A stretch of DNA of 64,000 bases from Wenzhouxiangellaceae bacterium (GTDB taxonomy: Bacteria; Pseudomonadota; Gammaproteobacteria; Xanthomonadales; Wenzhouxiangellaceae). This document shows, piece after piece, positions 46,374 through 54,630 of the stretch. The stretch lies in contig JANQPN010000079.1 in assembly GCA_028289455.1 (NCBI GenBank), positions 18,388 to 82,387 of the forward strand. Direction: 5' to 3'. The first letter of the stretch is position 1, and the number at the start of each line of letters is the position of its first letter. A program made the translations under genes and the position numbers. The notes beneath the pieces were generated by a model that saw only the letters and a program-made list of their open reading frames with translations, was not told the origin of the DNA and did not search any database.

Positions 46374-47164
46374 TGACCATACTACAGGCGGTTGTACTGG
46401 CTGTTATTCAGGGGCTGACAGAGTTTTTGCCGGTTTCCAGCTCAGGCCACCTGGTACTGGTCAGTCAATTATCGGACTTGTCTGATCAGGGTGTGGCGTT
46501 TGATGCTGCGGTACATCTGGGCACATTGCTGGCGATAGTAATTTATCTGCGTGCGGATTTGATTGAGATCTGCAGCAGTCTGATGCAGGGCAAGAAGGAT
46601 GCGCACAGCAGATTAGGAATAAATATCATTATCGCCAGCCTTCCGGTGCTGATTATCGGTTATCTGCTGGCTGACTGGATAGACGCAAATACCAGAAATA
46701 TTCCAGTAATCGCAGTTACAACGATAGTATTCGGGTTGCTGCTGGGGATTGCTGACCGGGCAGGCAGGAGCCACAGGAAGCTGCCGGATATCAGGCTGCC
46801 TCAGGCTGTTGTAATAGGCCTGGCCCAGGTGCTGGCATTAATACCGGGAACCTCAAGAAGCGGTGTGACCATGACCGCAGGCTTAGCGTTGGGCCTTGGC
46901 AGAGTGGCAGCCGCACGTTTTGCCTTTTTGCTGTCGGTGCCGGTTTTGGCCGCTGCCGGTGGATACAGTCTGCTGCAGCTGGTCACAAGCGATCATCAGG
47001 CCTATGGCTCAATGAGCCTGTTGGCTGTTGCGATGCTGGTTTCTGCAGTTATCGCATTTGCCACCATCAGTCTGTTTATCCGTTTGGTGGAATCGATCGG
47101 CATGTGGCTGTTCGTCTATTACCGGTTGTTGCTGGGAGTGGTGCTGCTATTGGTATGGCTGTAA
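46373..47164 (+). CDS. uppP: Undecaprenyl-diphosphatase UppP/BacA
   Basis: A 263-residue inner-membrane phosphatase that recycles undecaprenyl pyrophosphate to the lipid carrier used for peptidoglycan and polysaccharide export. Signature motifs are present: QGLTEFLPVSSSGHLVL near the start and LALIPGTSRSGVTMTAGL in the middle. There are about eight helices. The start is GTG 46373, one base overlapping the cupin stop. Being fourth in a dehydrogenase/PEBP/cupin operon is unusual, since uppP is usually alone. Confidence 0.96.
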   Translation: MTILQAVVLAVIQGLTEFLPVSSSGHLVLVSQLSDLSDQGVAFDAAVHLGTLLAIVIYLRADLIEICSSLMQGKKDAHSRLGINIIIASLPVLIIGYLLADWIDANTRNIPVIAVTTIVFGLLLGIADRAGRSHRKLPDIRLPQAVVIGLAQVLALIPGTSRSGVTMTAGLALGLGRVAAARFAFLLSVPVLAAAGGYSLLQLVTSDHQAYGSMSLLAVAMLVSAVIAFATISLFIRLVESIGMWLFVYYRLLLGVVLLLVWL

Positions 47165-47264
47165 CAAATTCGGATAAATTTATAACCATTGGTAGTGATG
47201 GCGCTGGTGATGATTTTATCCAGCGGCGGTCATATACCTGAAGCAGTTAAGTATTGGAAAAAAC

Positions 47265-47744
47265 ATGTCAGAATTAGAACGATCACGTCCGCCTTTTCCG
47301 CCATTCAGTCGTGAGTCAGCGATTACCAAGGTGCGTATGGCAGAGGATGCCTGGAATTCAAGAGATCCCGAAAAAGTATCACTGGCCTACACACCTGATT
47401 CACAGTGGCGCAATCGCAGTGAGTTTCTGCAGGGGCGTGAGCAGATTGTAGAATTCCTGAGCCGCAAGTGGGCGCGTGAACTGGAATACCGTCTGATTAA
47501 GGAGTTGTGGGCCTGGCAGGACAATCGGATTGCAGTACGCTTTGCCTACGAATGGCATGATGATTCCGGTCAGTGGTATCGATCTTACGGCAATGAAAAC
47601 TGGGAGTTTGCTGAAAACGGACTGATGCGCCTGCGGATAGCCAGTATCAATGATTTGCCGATTCGTGAAGCCGATCGGAAATATCACTGGCAGCAGGGCC
47701 GCCGCCCGGATGCTCATCCGGGGCTCACTAAACTGGGGTTTTAA
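47265..47744 (+). CDS. DUF1348 family NTF2-like protein
   Basis: A 159-residue soluble protein. The sequence PPFPPFSRESAITKVRMAEDAWNSRDPEKVSLAYTPDSQWRNRSEFLQGREQIVEFLSRKW is the DUF1348 (nuclear transport factor 2/SnoaL-like) pattern. The family has a cone-shaped fold with a hydrophobic pocket, but no defined activity. It has its own leader about 100 bp after uppP, so it may be read through from that operon or be separate. Confidence 0.9.
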   Translation: MSELERSRPPFPPFSRESAITKVRMAEDAWNSRDPEKVSLAYTPDSQWRNRSEFLQGREQIVEFLSRKWARELEYRLIKELWAWQDNRIAVRFAYEWHDDSGQWYRSYGNENWEFAENGLMRLRIASINDLPIREADRKYHWQQGRRPDAHPGLTKLGF

Positions 47745-47841
47745 GAAGGCATCAAGCAGCCATATGCAGACAACAGGATAACTGCTGCCACTTCCGCTGG
47801 CTTACTGGCAATCTTGAGTGGCGCGGGAGTAATTCCAGGGG

Positions 47842-48669
47842 TTATTCCGTTTGCTCGACCAGTGGTTCCTGCGAAAATCCATCAATTGCGCGAAATAACT
47901 GCTGCTGCATAATCTCCATCGCTCTGCGGCCTTTTTCGGCGGTGGCTTTGGTGGCATCACCGAAAATCCCTGTATCAGAATAGGCCGGGTCACCCGGGTT
48001 GCGGGCAAACAATCCGGGCCGGTAACCGGGGTAATCCTTTAACGTATCCAGGCGTTCATCTTTGACGGCCTTGTCCATTTGAACTTTATCACCCTGCAGA
48101 AAAAGATTGATGCTGGTCTCGATTTCATCGCCGTGCCCTCCGGCAGCCTGTTCGGTGAATTCAGCAATTTCGTCTGTTTCCATATCTTCCCAATTCAGCA
48201 GCAGCGTGGGGACGCCATGCTGTACCCGGATTTCACGGGCAACTATACCCAAAGGAAGGCCGCTGGCTTTACCGATTGAAAGGTTCAGATACAACAGCCG
48301 TTGAGCGCCGGAGCGGACCAGTGCTTCCGAAATTGAGGTCATGTAACTGATAAATGCTGTCGCATCAGCAACCTCAGAGCCGGGATAGTCGCGAAATGCC
48401 GGTAGCCAGCCGTGCAGCACCGGCGGTGCAGCCAATACCTGCTTATGCTCAACAGCCTGCTTAACCAGGTACTCCATTACCACTGCATCAGCATTCATGG
48501 GAATATGGGGTCCATGTTCCTTGAATCCCGCGCCGAAAGGAATAATGACAACCGGTGTGGTTGCCAGCTGTTGTTCTGCTTCCGGCCAGGTTAATTCACC
48601 TAGGTAGGCGCCCTGGGCAGCTGGTAACGCAGTGGCGGCGATGCTCAAAAGTAATGAGAAGTAGCGCAT
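47842..48669 (-). CDS. Creatininase family protein, exported
   Basis: A 275-residue protein with a signal peptide (MRYFSLLLSIAATALPAAQG), unlike the cytoplasmic creatininase. The metal-site segment reads GAGFKEHGPHIPMNAD (residues 46-61). A second block, AAGGHGDEIETS, corresponds to the His/Glu-containing motif. Relative to the usual EQH the first block has KEH, so the first metal ligand may differ. The family includes amidohydrolases such as creatininase and MftE-like peptidases; the substrate here is unknown. Transcribed alone, it starts about 50 bp from the inverted-repeat element at 48721. Confidence 0.83.
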   Translation of the reverse strand: MRYFSLLLSIAATALPAAQGAYLGELTWPEAEQQLATTPVVIIPFGAGFKEHGPHIPMNADAVVMEYLVKQAVEHKQVLAAPPVLHGWLPAFRDYPGSEVADATAFISYMTSISEALVRSGAQRLLYLNLSIGKASGLPLGIVAREIRVQHGVPTLLLNWEDMETDEIAEFTEQAAGGHGDEIETSINLFLQGDKVQMDKAVKDERLDTLKDYPGYRPGLFARNPGDPAYSDTGIFGDATKATAEKGRRAMEIMQQQLFRAIDGFSQEPLVEQTE

Positions 48670-48720
48670 ATCGAATCCTTAATTTGGTCTTGTCTTATGA
48701 TGATGACCGGGCTACGGCCC

Positions 48721-48986
48721 AGGGCCTGTCAATGCTAATTTAAAGGTCACTGCTGGAGGCCATTTTTTGGCCAACAAGGCAGAAGGAGTGCCATGTAGTT
48801 ATTCTACATAAGTCACTGATAACACAGTTGGGCGGGAAATGGCCCCAGCCCTTCGGGTTGTGGCTAACAAAACACCATTCGGTGTTGCTCGTCGCTCATT
48901 TGCAATGATCAAACTACGCTTCTCGCGCCTTGATTGGCGCTTTGTTAGTCACAACAGTGACGTTTAAATTAGTATTAGCAGGCCCT
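48721..48986. mobile_element. 266-bp MITE-like element with 32-bp terminal inverted repeats
   Basis: The ends 48721-48752 and 48955-48986 are inverted repeats matching at 28 of 32 positions (outer AGGGCCTG, inner GTCACTG). Inside lies a second inverted repeat, 48857-48871 with 48941-48955, matching at 14 of 15. Short perfect hairpins are at 48758-48772, 48793-48809, 48871-48886 and 48925-48940. No open frame of its own is convincing, so it looks like a non-autonomous transposable or RNA-structured element. I see no clear target-site duplication and no second copy in the window. Its right end is 36 bp before the aminopeptidase ATG, so it probably forms that gene's 5' leader. Confidence 0.75.
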
Positions 48987-49022
48987 AAAATACTCCCCTT
49001 TGCCGATAATCCGGACTCTCTT

Positions 49023-50870
49023 ATGCGAATTCAAATACGTTTGTCAGCCTTTCTTATCTTGATGCTTACTGCTCTGGCAATGCATGCCGAGCAGCAGGAT
49101 CCGCACAGTTTCAGCCAGCCTGAATTAATGGTTGTCAGCCATCTGGCGTTGGACCTGGATGTGGATTTTGAGCAAAAGGCGTTAAAAGGCAGCGTGGTAC
49201 TGACACTGCAGCGGCATGACCCGACAGCGGACACGCTGGTGCTGGACACCCGCGATCTGAATATTCATGCTGTTGAAACCGGTATGGATGGTCAATGGAA
49301 AGAGGCTGAATATGAATTGGGTCAGCCGGCGCAGGGTTTGGGTCGGCCTTTAAGCATTAAAATGCCGGTTGACACTACACAGGTGAAAATCCGTTATTCC
49401 AGTCAACCACAGGCTTCCGGTCTGCAATGGCTGGCACCAGCGCAGACAGCCGGTAAAAAGTATCCATTCCTGTTCAGCCAGTCACAGGCAATCCATGCCC
49501 GCAGCTGGGTGCCGTTGCAGGATACGCCGCGGGTGCGTTTTACTTATGAAGCGGTTGTTCGTACGCCGGCTGGCTTGAAGGCGGTGATGAGTGCGGAGAA
49601 TGATCCGCAGGATCAGGACGGAAACTATCAGTTCCGCATGCCGCAACCGATACCGTCATATCTTATGGCAATTGCCGTCGGTGAGCTGCGGTTCCAGGCA
49701 ATGAGCGAGCGCACCGCAGTGTACGCAGAGCCTTCTGTTCTGGCAGCGGCTGCCGCTGAATTTGAAGATACCGAAGCGATGATGGTTGCGACTGAAAAAC
49801 GTTTTGGGCCATATCAGTGGGGGCGTTACGATTTATTGATTCTGCCGCCCAGTTTTCCTTTCGGCGGTATGGAAAATCCGCGTTTGTCTTTTATCACACC
49901 GACAGTCATCGCAGGGGATAAGAGCCTGGTTTCGCTAATTGCACATGAACTGGCGCACTCCTGGTCAGGTAATCTGGTGACCAATGCCAGCTGGTCGGAT
50001 TTGTGGTTGAACGAGGGTTTTACCACGTATCTGGAAGATCGCATTGTTGAAGATATTTACGGTGAACGACGTGCTGCCATGGAGGGTGTGCTGGGTTATC
50101 AGAGTCTGGTGAACGATATCGAGACCATAGCGTTAGCCGCAGACACCAGACTGGCTGTGAACCTCAGTGGACGTGATCCTGACGATGCTTTTTCTTCTGT
50201 TCCCTATGAGAAGGGTCGCTGGTTTCTGACCTGGCTGGAGCAGTGTTTTGGCCAGCAGCGTTTTGATGCCTGGTTGAAAGGATATTTTCAGCGGCATGCG
50301 TTCCGCAGCATTGATACCCATGGCTTTCTGATGGATTTGCGCGAACACTTGCTGGAACCTAATCCGGGCGTGGTTAGTATTCAGCAGATAAGAATGTGGA
50401 TTGAAGGAGAGGGGTTGCCGGAAGATCACCTGGTGCCGAAGTCCAGTGCATTTGAACCTATTGATACTGCCCGTAATGGCTGGCTGGCCGATGAACTGGA
50501 AGCAGCAGATATCGACACAGACCAGTGGAGCACTCAGGAGTGGTTGTATTTTCTGAATAATCTGCCGACCGACATCGGTGCCGGGCGATTGGCAGAGCTG
50601 GACAAGGCGTTTGAGCTGACCGCAGCCGGCAATAACGAGATTGCACACAGCTGGCTGAAACTAGCCATTCAAAATCAGTACCAGCCTGCCTTTCAGCGCC
50701 TGGAGCAGTATCTTGTCGGTATCGGGCGGCGCAAACTAATCGTGCCGTTATATGAAGAGCTGATGAAGTCTGAAAGTGGCACGGCATTTGCCCGGCGGGT
50801 CTATGACCAGGCACGGCCCGGCTATCACCCGCAGGCGCAGTCGGGCATTGATGTTATTGTGAATGGATGA
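49023..50870 (+). CDS. M1 family metallo-aminopeptidase (LTA4H-like), exported
   Basis: This is a 615-residue zinc aminopeptidase. A signal peptide (residues 1-~20, ending ALAMHA) targets it to the periplasm. An N-terminal beta domain precedes the catalytic domain with exopeptidase motif GGMENP and zinc site HELAHSWSGN (His308, Glu309, His312), with third ligand Glu331 in WLNEGFTTYLED. A C-terminal armadillo-like domain of ~150 residues closes it. The arrangement matches leukotriene-A4-hydrolase-type M1 enzymes, which trim N-terminal residues from short peptides. The start at 49023 gives the signal peptide; a frame from 48930 would begin inside the MITE-like element. The stop TGA directly abuts the opposing gene's stop. 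Confidence 0.94.
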   Translation: MRIQIRLSAFLILMLTALAMHAEQQDPHSFSQPELMVVSHLALDLDVDFEQKALKGSVVLTLQRHDPTADTLVLDTRDLNIHAVETGMDGQWKEAEYELGQPAQGLGRPLSIKMPVDTTQVKIRYSSQPQASGLQWLAPAQTAGKKYPFLFSQSQAIHARSWVPLQDTPRVRFTYEAVVRTPAGLKAVMSAENDPQDQDGNYQFRMPQPIPSYLMAIAVGELRFQAMSERTAVYAEPSVLAAAAAEFEDTEAMMVATEKRFGPYQWGRYDLLILPPSFPFGGMENPRLSFITPTVIAGDKSLVSLIAHELAHSWSGNLVTNASWSDLWLNEGFTTYLEDRIVEDIYGERRAAMEGVLGYQSLVNDIETIALAADTRLAVNLSGRDPDDAFSSVPYEKGRWFLTWLEQCFGQQRFDAWLKGYFQRHAFRSIDTHGFLMDLREHLLEPNPGVVSIQQIRMWIEGEGLPEDHLVPKSSAFEPIDTARNGWLADELEAADIDTDQWSTQEWLYFLNNLPTDIGAGRLAELDKAFELTAAGNNEIAHSWLKLAIQNQYQPAFQRLEQYLVGIGRRKLIVPLYEELMKSESGTAFARRVYDQARPGYHPQAQSGIDVIVNG

Positions 50871-51644
50871 TCAGGTAAGCAGTTGAAAGTTATCCGCATC
50901 ACGCAGAAACGGTAGTTGTTTACGAGTTTGTTGCAACATTTCTCTTGATAGACTCAGTTTAATCACCGTGTCGTGATCCCCGGCATCAGCAACGATGTCG
51001 CCCAGTGGATCACAGACCAGGCTGTCACCGGCATAGTGATGCCGGTTTCCATCAGTGCCGATGCGGTTAACGCCGATGCACCAGCATTGGTTTTCGATGG
51101 CACGTGCTGTCAGCAGGTTGATCCAGTGCCGGCGGCGCTTGTCGGGCCAATTGGCAACATAAACCAGCAGATCATAGTCATCTTTATTGCGGCTCCATAC
51201 CGGAAACCGGAGGTCGTAACAGATTAAAGGACAAATACGCCAGCCGTGCAGCTCGACAATCAGCCGTTGCCGTCCGGCGCTGTAGGCATGGTGTTCTCCG
51301 GCCATGGCGAACAGGTGGCGTTTGTCGTAACTGCTGTAGGTTCCATCCGGGCGGACCCAGTAAAGGCGGTTAACACAATTGCCCGCATGGCTGGTGGATA
51401 CCGAGCCGGTTATCACTGCCTGCTGCCTGACGGCCAAGGCCTGCATCCATTCCAGTGTTTGTGTCTCAGCCGGCTCTGCCTGCGTGGCTGAATCCATGGT
51501 AAAGCCGGTGGTAAACATTTCCGGTAGGATGATCAGGTCGGTATCCTGTATCCCTGCTACTTTGTCTGCAAAGTGCTGTCGGTTGGTTGCCGCATCATGC
51601 CAGTGCAGCTGGGTCTGAACCAAGGCAATATTCAGATCGCGCAT
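50871..51644 (-). CDS. Omega-amidase / nitrilase-superfamily amidohydrolase (YafV type)
   Basis: A 257-residue carbon-nitrogen hydrolase. The catalytic triad is Glu42 (LILPEMFTTGF), Lys108 (YDKRHLF) and Cys142 (LICYDLRFP). The overall sequence is of the YafV/Nit2-like omega-amidase group, which hydrolyses alpha-ketoglutaramate and alpha-ketosuccinamate. It overlaps by 13 bp the 3' end of the preceding methionine aminotransferase gene on the same strand. That fits a transaminase/omega-amidase pair in which glutamine is the amino donor and the amidase pulls the reaction forward. Confidence 0.92.
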   Translation of the reverse strand: MRDLNIALVQTQLHWHDAATNRQHFADKVAGIQDTDLIILPEMFTTGFTMDSATQAEPAETQTLEWMQALAVRQQAVITGSVSTSHAGNCVNRLYWVRPDGTYSSYDKRHLFAMAGEHHAYSAGRQRLIVELHGWRICPLICYDLRFPVWSRNKDDYDLLVYVANWPDKRRRHWINLLTARAIENQCWCIGVNRIGTDGNRHHYAGDSLVCDPLGDIVADAGDHDTVIKLSLSREMLQQTRKQLPFLRDADNFQLLT

Positions 51645-52789
51645 AGGATTTCTCCAGCGCGGCTCAATGTTTCGTTGTCTTTGGCGAAGCAGAACCTCAG
51701 TACCTTATGATCGGTACCGTCGGCGTAAAAAACCGATACTGGAATTGCTGCAATGCCGTAATCGGCAATCAGCTGATCAGCAAATTCCAAGTCGGACAGA
51801 TCACTGATGGCGCTGTACTCAAGCAGCTGAAAATAGCTGCCGTTGCAGGGCAGTATTTTGAATCGTGAACCGCTTACCGCTTGCCGGAAATAATCACGTT
51901 TTTGCTCATAAAAAGCAGGTAACTCATCGTAATGGGCATGCTGATCCAGCTGGTCGGCAATGGCATGTTGTATCGGGGTGGACACACAAAAGGTGACGAA
52001 CTGGTGTATCAGCCGCAATTGCTGGCTTAAATCCGGCGGCGCTACGCAATAGCCCATTTTCCAGCCGGTGGCATGATAGGTTTTACCGAAAGAAGACATC
52101 ACAAAGGCCCGCTGCCGCAAGGCCGGGAACTGCAGCATACTGAGATGCTGCCGGTCGTCAAAAACGATGTGCTCGTAGACTTCATCAGAAATCAGGAAGA
52201 TCTCGGTGTTACTGACAATCGACTCAAGTTCGGCAAAATCCTGCGCATCAAGCAAGCTGCCGCAGGGATTATGCGGGGTATTGAGTATGATCAGGCGGGT
52301 ACGGTCGGTAATTGCTGTGCGCAGCCTGGGCCAGTCCGGTTTGTATTCCGGCGGACTCATCGGAAGGTGTACTGGCTGGCCGCCAGCCAGCCGGATGCTT
52401 GGTGCATAGCTGTCATAAGCCGGATCAAATACGATCACTTCATCGCCTGGTCTGATAATGCTGGTAATTGCAGCAAACAATGCTTCAGTTGCACCGGCGG
52501 TCAGGGTGATTTCGCTATCTGCATCAACACTGACGCCGTAGCAATGCCGGGTTTTGGTGGCAATTTTGTCCCTTAATCGTGGCAAACCGGGCATCGGTGC
52601 ATATTGATGATGGCCTTTGTCCAGATGCGCTTTAAGGCTGTCCTGGAGAGCCTGGGGCGGAGAAAAGTCCGGAAATCCCTGTGCCAGATTCAAAGCGCCG
52701 GCTGCTGTTGCTTTTTGGCTCATTACGGCAAAGATAGACAGTCCAATGCCGGGCAGCTTTGTGCCGGGGCTGGTTGTTGGGATACTCAT
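51632..52789 (-). CDS. Methionine aminotransferase-like PLP enzyme (YbdL type)
   Basis: A 385-residue fold-type I aminotransferase. PLP lysine is Lys236 in SSFGKTYHATGWKMGY. Other core motifs are TAGATEALFAAI (phosphate binding), NTPHNPCGS (Asn-Pro) and SDEVYEHIVFDD (Asp of the pyridine nitrogen). The ATG is at 52789. YbdL-type enzymes favour methionine, histidine and aromatic amino acids, and regenerate methionine from 4-methylthio-2-oxobutyrate in the salvage pathway. The overlap with the omega-amidase gene supports glutamine as amino donor. Confidence 0.92.
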   Translation of the reverse strand: MSIPTTSPGTKLPGIGLSIFAVMSQKATAAGALNLAQGFPDFSPPQALQDSLKAHLDKGHHQYAPMPGLPRLRDKIATKTRHCYGVSVDADSEITLTAGATEALFAAITSIIRPGDEVIVFDPAYDSYAPSIRLAGGQPVHLPMSPPEYKPDWPRLRTAITDRTRLIILNTPHNPCGSLLDAQDFAELESIVSNTEIFLISDEVYEHIVFDDRQHLSMLQFPALRQRAFVMSSFGKTYHATGWKMGYCVAPPDLSQQLRLIHQFVTFCVSTPIQHAIADQLDQHAHYDELPAFYEQKRDYFRQAVSGSRFKILPCNGSYFQLLEYSAISDLSDLEFADQLIADYGIAAIPVSVFYADGTDHKVLRFCFAKDNETLSRAGEILCAI

Positions 52790-52814
52790 AACAAATGCAA
52801 TTCCATAATTAATG

Positions 52815-53990
52815 TCAGCTGGTAATACCCAGGAAAGCCGTCAGTTCAGACCGGCGGTCCACCGCATCTTGGTAGCCGAGCCTTATTAATGCCTGGCAAA
52901 AGCCTGGCTCGAATAACAGATAACTTGGCAGACGAACCCGGTTGCCATCGCCGGAGGCGCCGAAGCGGCGCATCATAAATCTTACCGTTGAGGGAACCTC
53001 ATGACTGTGTTCATAGGCTATCGAGCGCAAGTCTTCGCTGGGCGTGATGGCCAGGGTTTCGATACAGCGCAAATTCAGCGCTTTACGTTCACTCTGATCC
53101 AGTTGCTCAATGGTAGCGTTAAAACGTTGAACACGCTCCAGGTCTTCACCCAGATTATCCAGAAAAATAATGTCCATGAGTGATCCCGCTACCTCTCCCA
53201 TACTGGGGTAGCGAACCTTATCGGACGGCGGTGCTTCATCCTGCTTGGCGTCCCGAGTGCTGATCACCAGTATTTTTTCCGCGCCCAGGTGTATGGATGT
53301 GCTTAGCGGTGCTGTTTCACGCATGCCGCCGTCACCAAAGTATTCATTGCCGATTCTGATGGCGGGGAAAATAATTGGAAGCGCACTTGAGGCCATTAAA
53401 TGTTTAACATTCAGCGCGGTTCGCAGGCCTTCCCGACGCCCGCTTTTCCACGGTTTGATATCTGGATGTCCCTGAAAATAGCTGATTGCACTGGATCGGC
53501 TGTATCCGGAAGCGTCTACTGCAACGGCATGCAACGCGCCGGATTTGATTGCTGCATTGATCCCATCGGGCTTTAGCTTGTTCTGCAGTAATTTATCCAG
53601 GGGCGAATTATCCAGCAGTGAGCGCGGCGGGGTAAATCCCAGGAAGCCGAGATACATTGAACAAAACCAGCGGATTGAATAACTAAGCACAGTCCGCAAA
53701 TCAGTGCGGAATATATATTCGCTCTGCATCTGGCTCCAGAAAGCTTCCAGCCGTTGGACACCGGTGCTTAATGATTGCCCATAACTGGCCAGAACCCCTG
53801 CATTTATAGCTCCTGCAGAGGTGCCGGTAATAATCGGAAAAGGGTTGGAATGCTGTAAACTGGTATCATCTCGTATAAACTCTGCGATTGCTTTGAGCAC
53901 ACCGACCTGATACGCGCCGCGGGCGCCGCCGCCAGGCAGTTCGAGGGCGATACGCGGAATAGCCGGTTTTGCTGGCTTGTTTGTATTCAT
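52815..53990 (-). CDS. Patatin-like phospholipase
   Basis: A 391-residue serine lipase with the patatin Ser-Asp dyad. The oxyanion loop is GGGARGAYQVGVL (residues 20-32), the nucleophile is Ser58 in GTSAGAIN, and the acidic partner lies in FGDGGMRETAPLS. It has no signal peptide and is probably cytoplasmic or membrane-peripheral, acting on phospholipid acyl chains. The long C-terminal region (after ~300) is not recognised. It precedes the aminotransferase by 25 bp but may be transcribed separately. Confidence 0.93.
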   Translation of the reverse strand: MNTNKPAKPAIPRIALELPGGGARGAYQVGVLKAIAEFIRDDTSLQHSNPFPIITGTSAGAINAGVLASYGQSLSTGVQRLEAFWSQMQSEYIFRTDLRTVLSYSIRWFCSMYLGFLGFTPPRSLLDNSPLDKLLQNKLKPDGINAAIKSGALHAVAVDASGYSRSSAISYFQGHPDIKPWKSGRREGLRTALNVKHLMASSALPIIFPAIRIGNEYFGDGGMRETAPLSTSIHLGAEKILVISTRDAKQDEAPPSDKVRYPSMGEVAGSLMDIIFLDNLGEDLERVQRFNATIEQLDQSERKALNLRCIETLAITPSEDLRSIAYEHSHEVPSTVRFMMRRFGASGDGNRVRLPSYLLFEPGFCQALIRLGYQDAVDRRSELTAFLGITS

Positions 53991-54099
53991 CGGTTTGAGG
54001 CTACCAGAGGCATATGGATCAACTGTGGGCCTATAATAGCTGGCAATAAGGTGAAGAAAAAATTAAATCACATGCAATCAATTTACTGATTATTCGGTC

Positions 54100-54630
54100 A
54101 TGAACAGTATTACGGACAAAAAACTGCGGTTTGATGCCTTAGCGGGCCAATATGCTACGGACTTGTTCCGGTACGCGGTTTGGATGTGTGGCGACCAAAC
54201 CCTGGCCAAGGATTTAGTGCAGGAAACCTTTCTGCGCGCCTGGCGGGCTTTGGATAGCCTGAAGGATGAAAAAGCCGCAAAAGGCTGGCTGTTCACGATT
54301 ATCCGACGCGAATATGCCAGAACTTTTGAAAGGAAAGTACCGCCATTGGTGGATGTTGACGACGTGGTGGTAACTGATGAGGTCAACATGGAACCGGAGA
54401 CGAATTCTGAAGTTGGAATTCTCCGGGAGGCAGTTGGAAAACTGCCTAAGAAATACCGGGAGCCGCTGTTGCTTCAAGTAGTTGGAGGTTATAGCTGCAA
54501 GGAAATTGCAGAACAACTTGGGGTTTCGCGCAGTGCGGTGATGACACAACTTTTTCGTGCCAGGGAAAAACTTAAAGATGTCCTGGTTGACGATGTGGTA
54601 AGAGACGATAACGTTCATGAATTATCTTGA
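54100..54630 (+). CDS. ECF-type RNA polymerase sigma factor
   Basis: A 176-residue sigma factor of the RpoE-like group. Region 2 reads ATDLFRYAVWMCGDQTLAKDLVQETFLRAWRALDSLKDEKAAKGWLFTIIRREYAR, including the -10 recognition helix. Region 4 reads LPKKYREPLLLQVVGGYSCKEIAEQLGVSRSAVMTQLFRAREKL, the -35 helix-turn-helix. A short acidic linker (54350-54415) separates them. The next gene overlaps it by 14 bp and encodes the likely DUF3379 anti-sigma partner. TATAAT-like bases at 54032-54037 in the leader could be a housekeeping -10, but no -35 is clear. Confidence 0.95.
   Translation: MNSITDKKLRFDALAGQYATDLFRYAVWMCGDQTLAKDLVQETFLRAWRALDSLKDEKAAKGWLFTIIRREYARTFERKVPPLVDVDDVVVTDEVNMEPETNSEVGILREAVGKLPKKYREPLLLQVVGGYSCKEIAEQLGVSRSAVMTQLFRAREKLKDVLVDDVVRDDNVHELS

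Noticed and set aside
48713..48994. Target-site duplication flanking the inverted-repeat element
   Set aside because: Bases left of 48721 (CGGCCC) and right of 48986 (AAAATA) show no direct repeat, so insertion cannot be proved from the flanks.
48930..49022. Extended N-terminus of the M1 aminopeptidase
   Set aside because: This extension lies largely inside the inverted-repeat element and places the signal peptide internally. The ATG at 49023 is more plausible.
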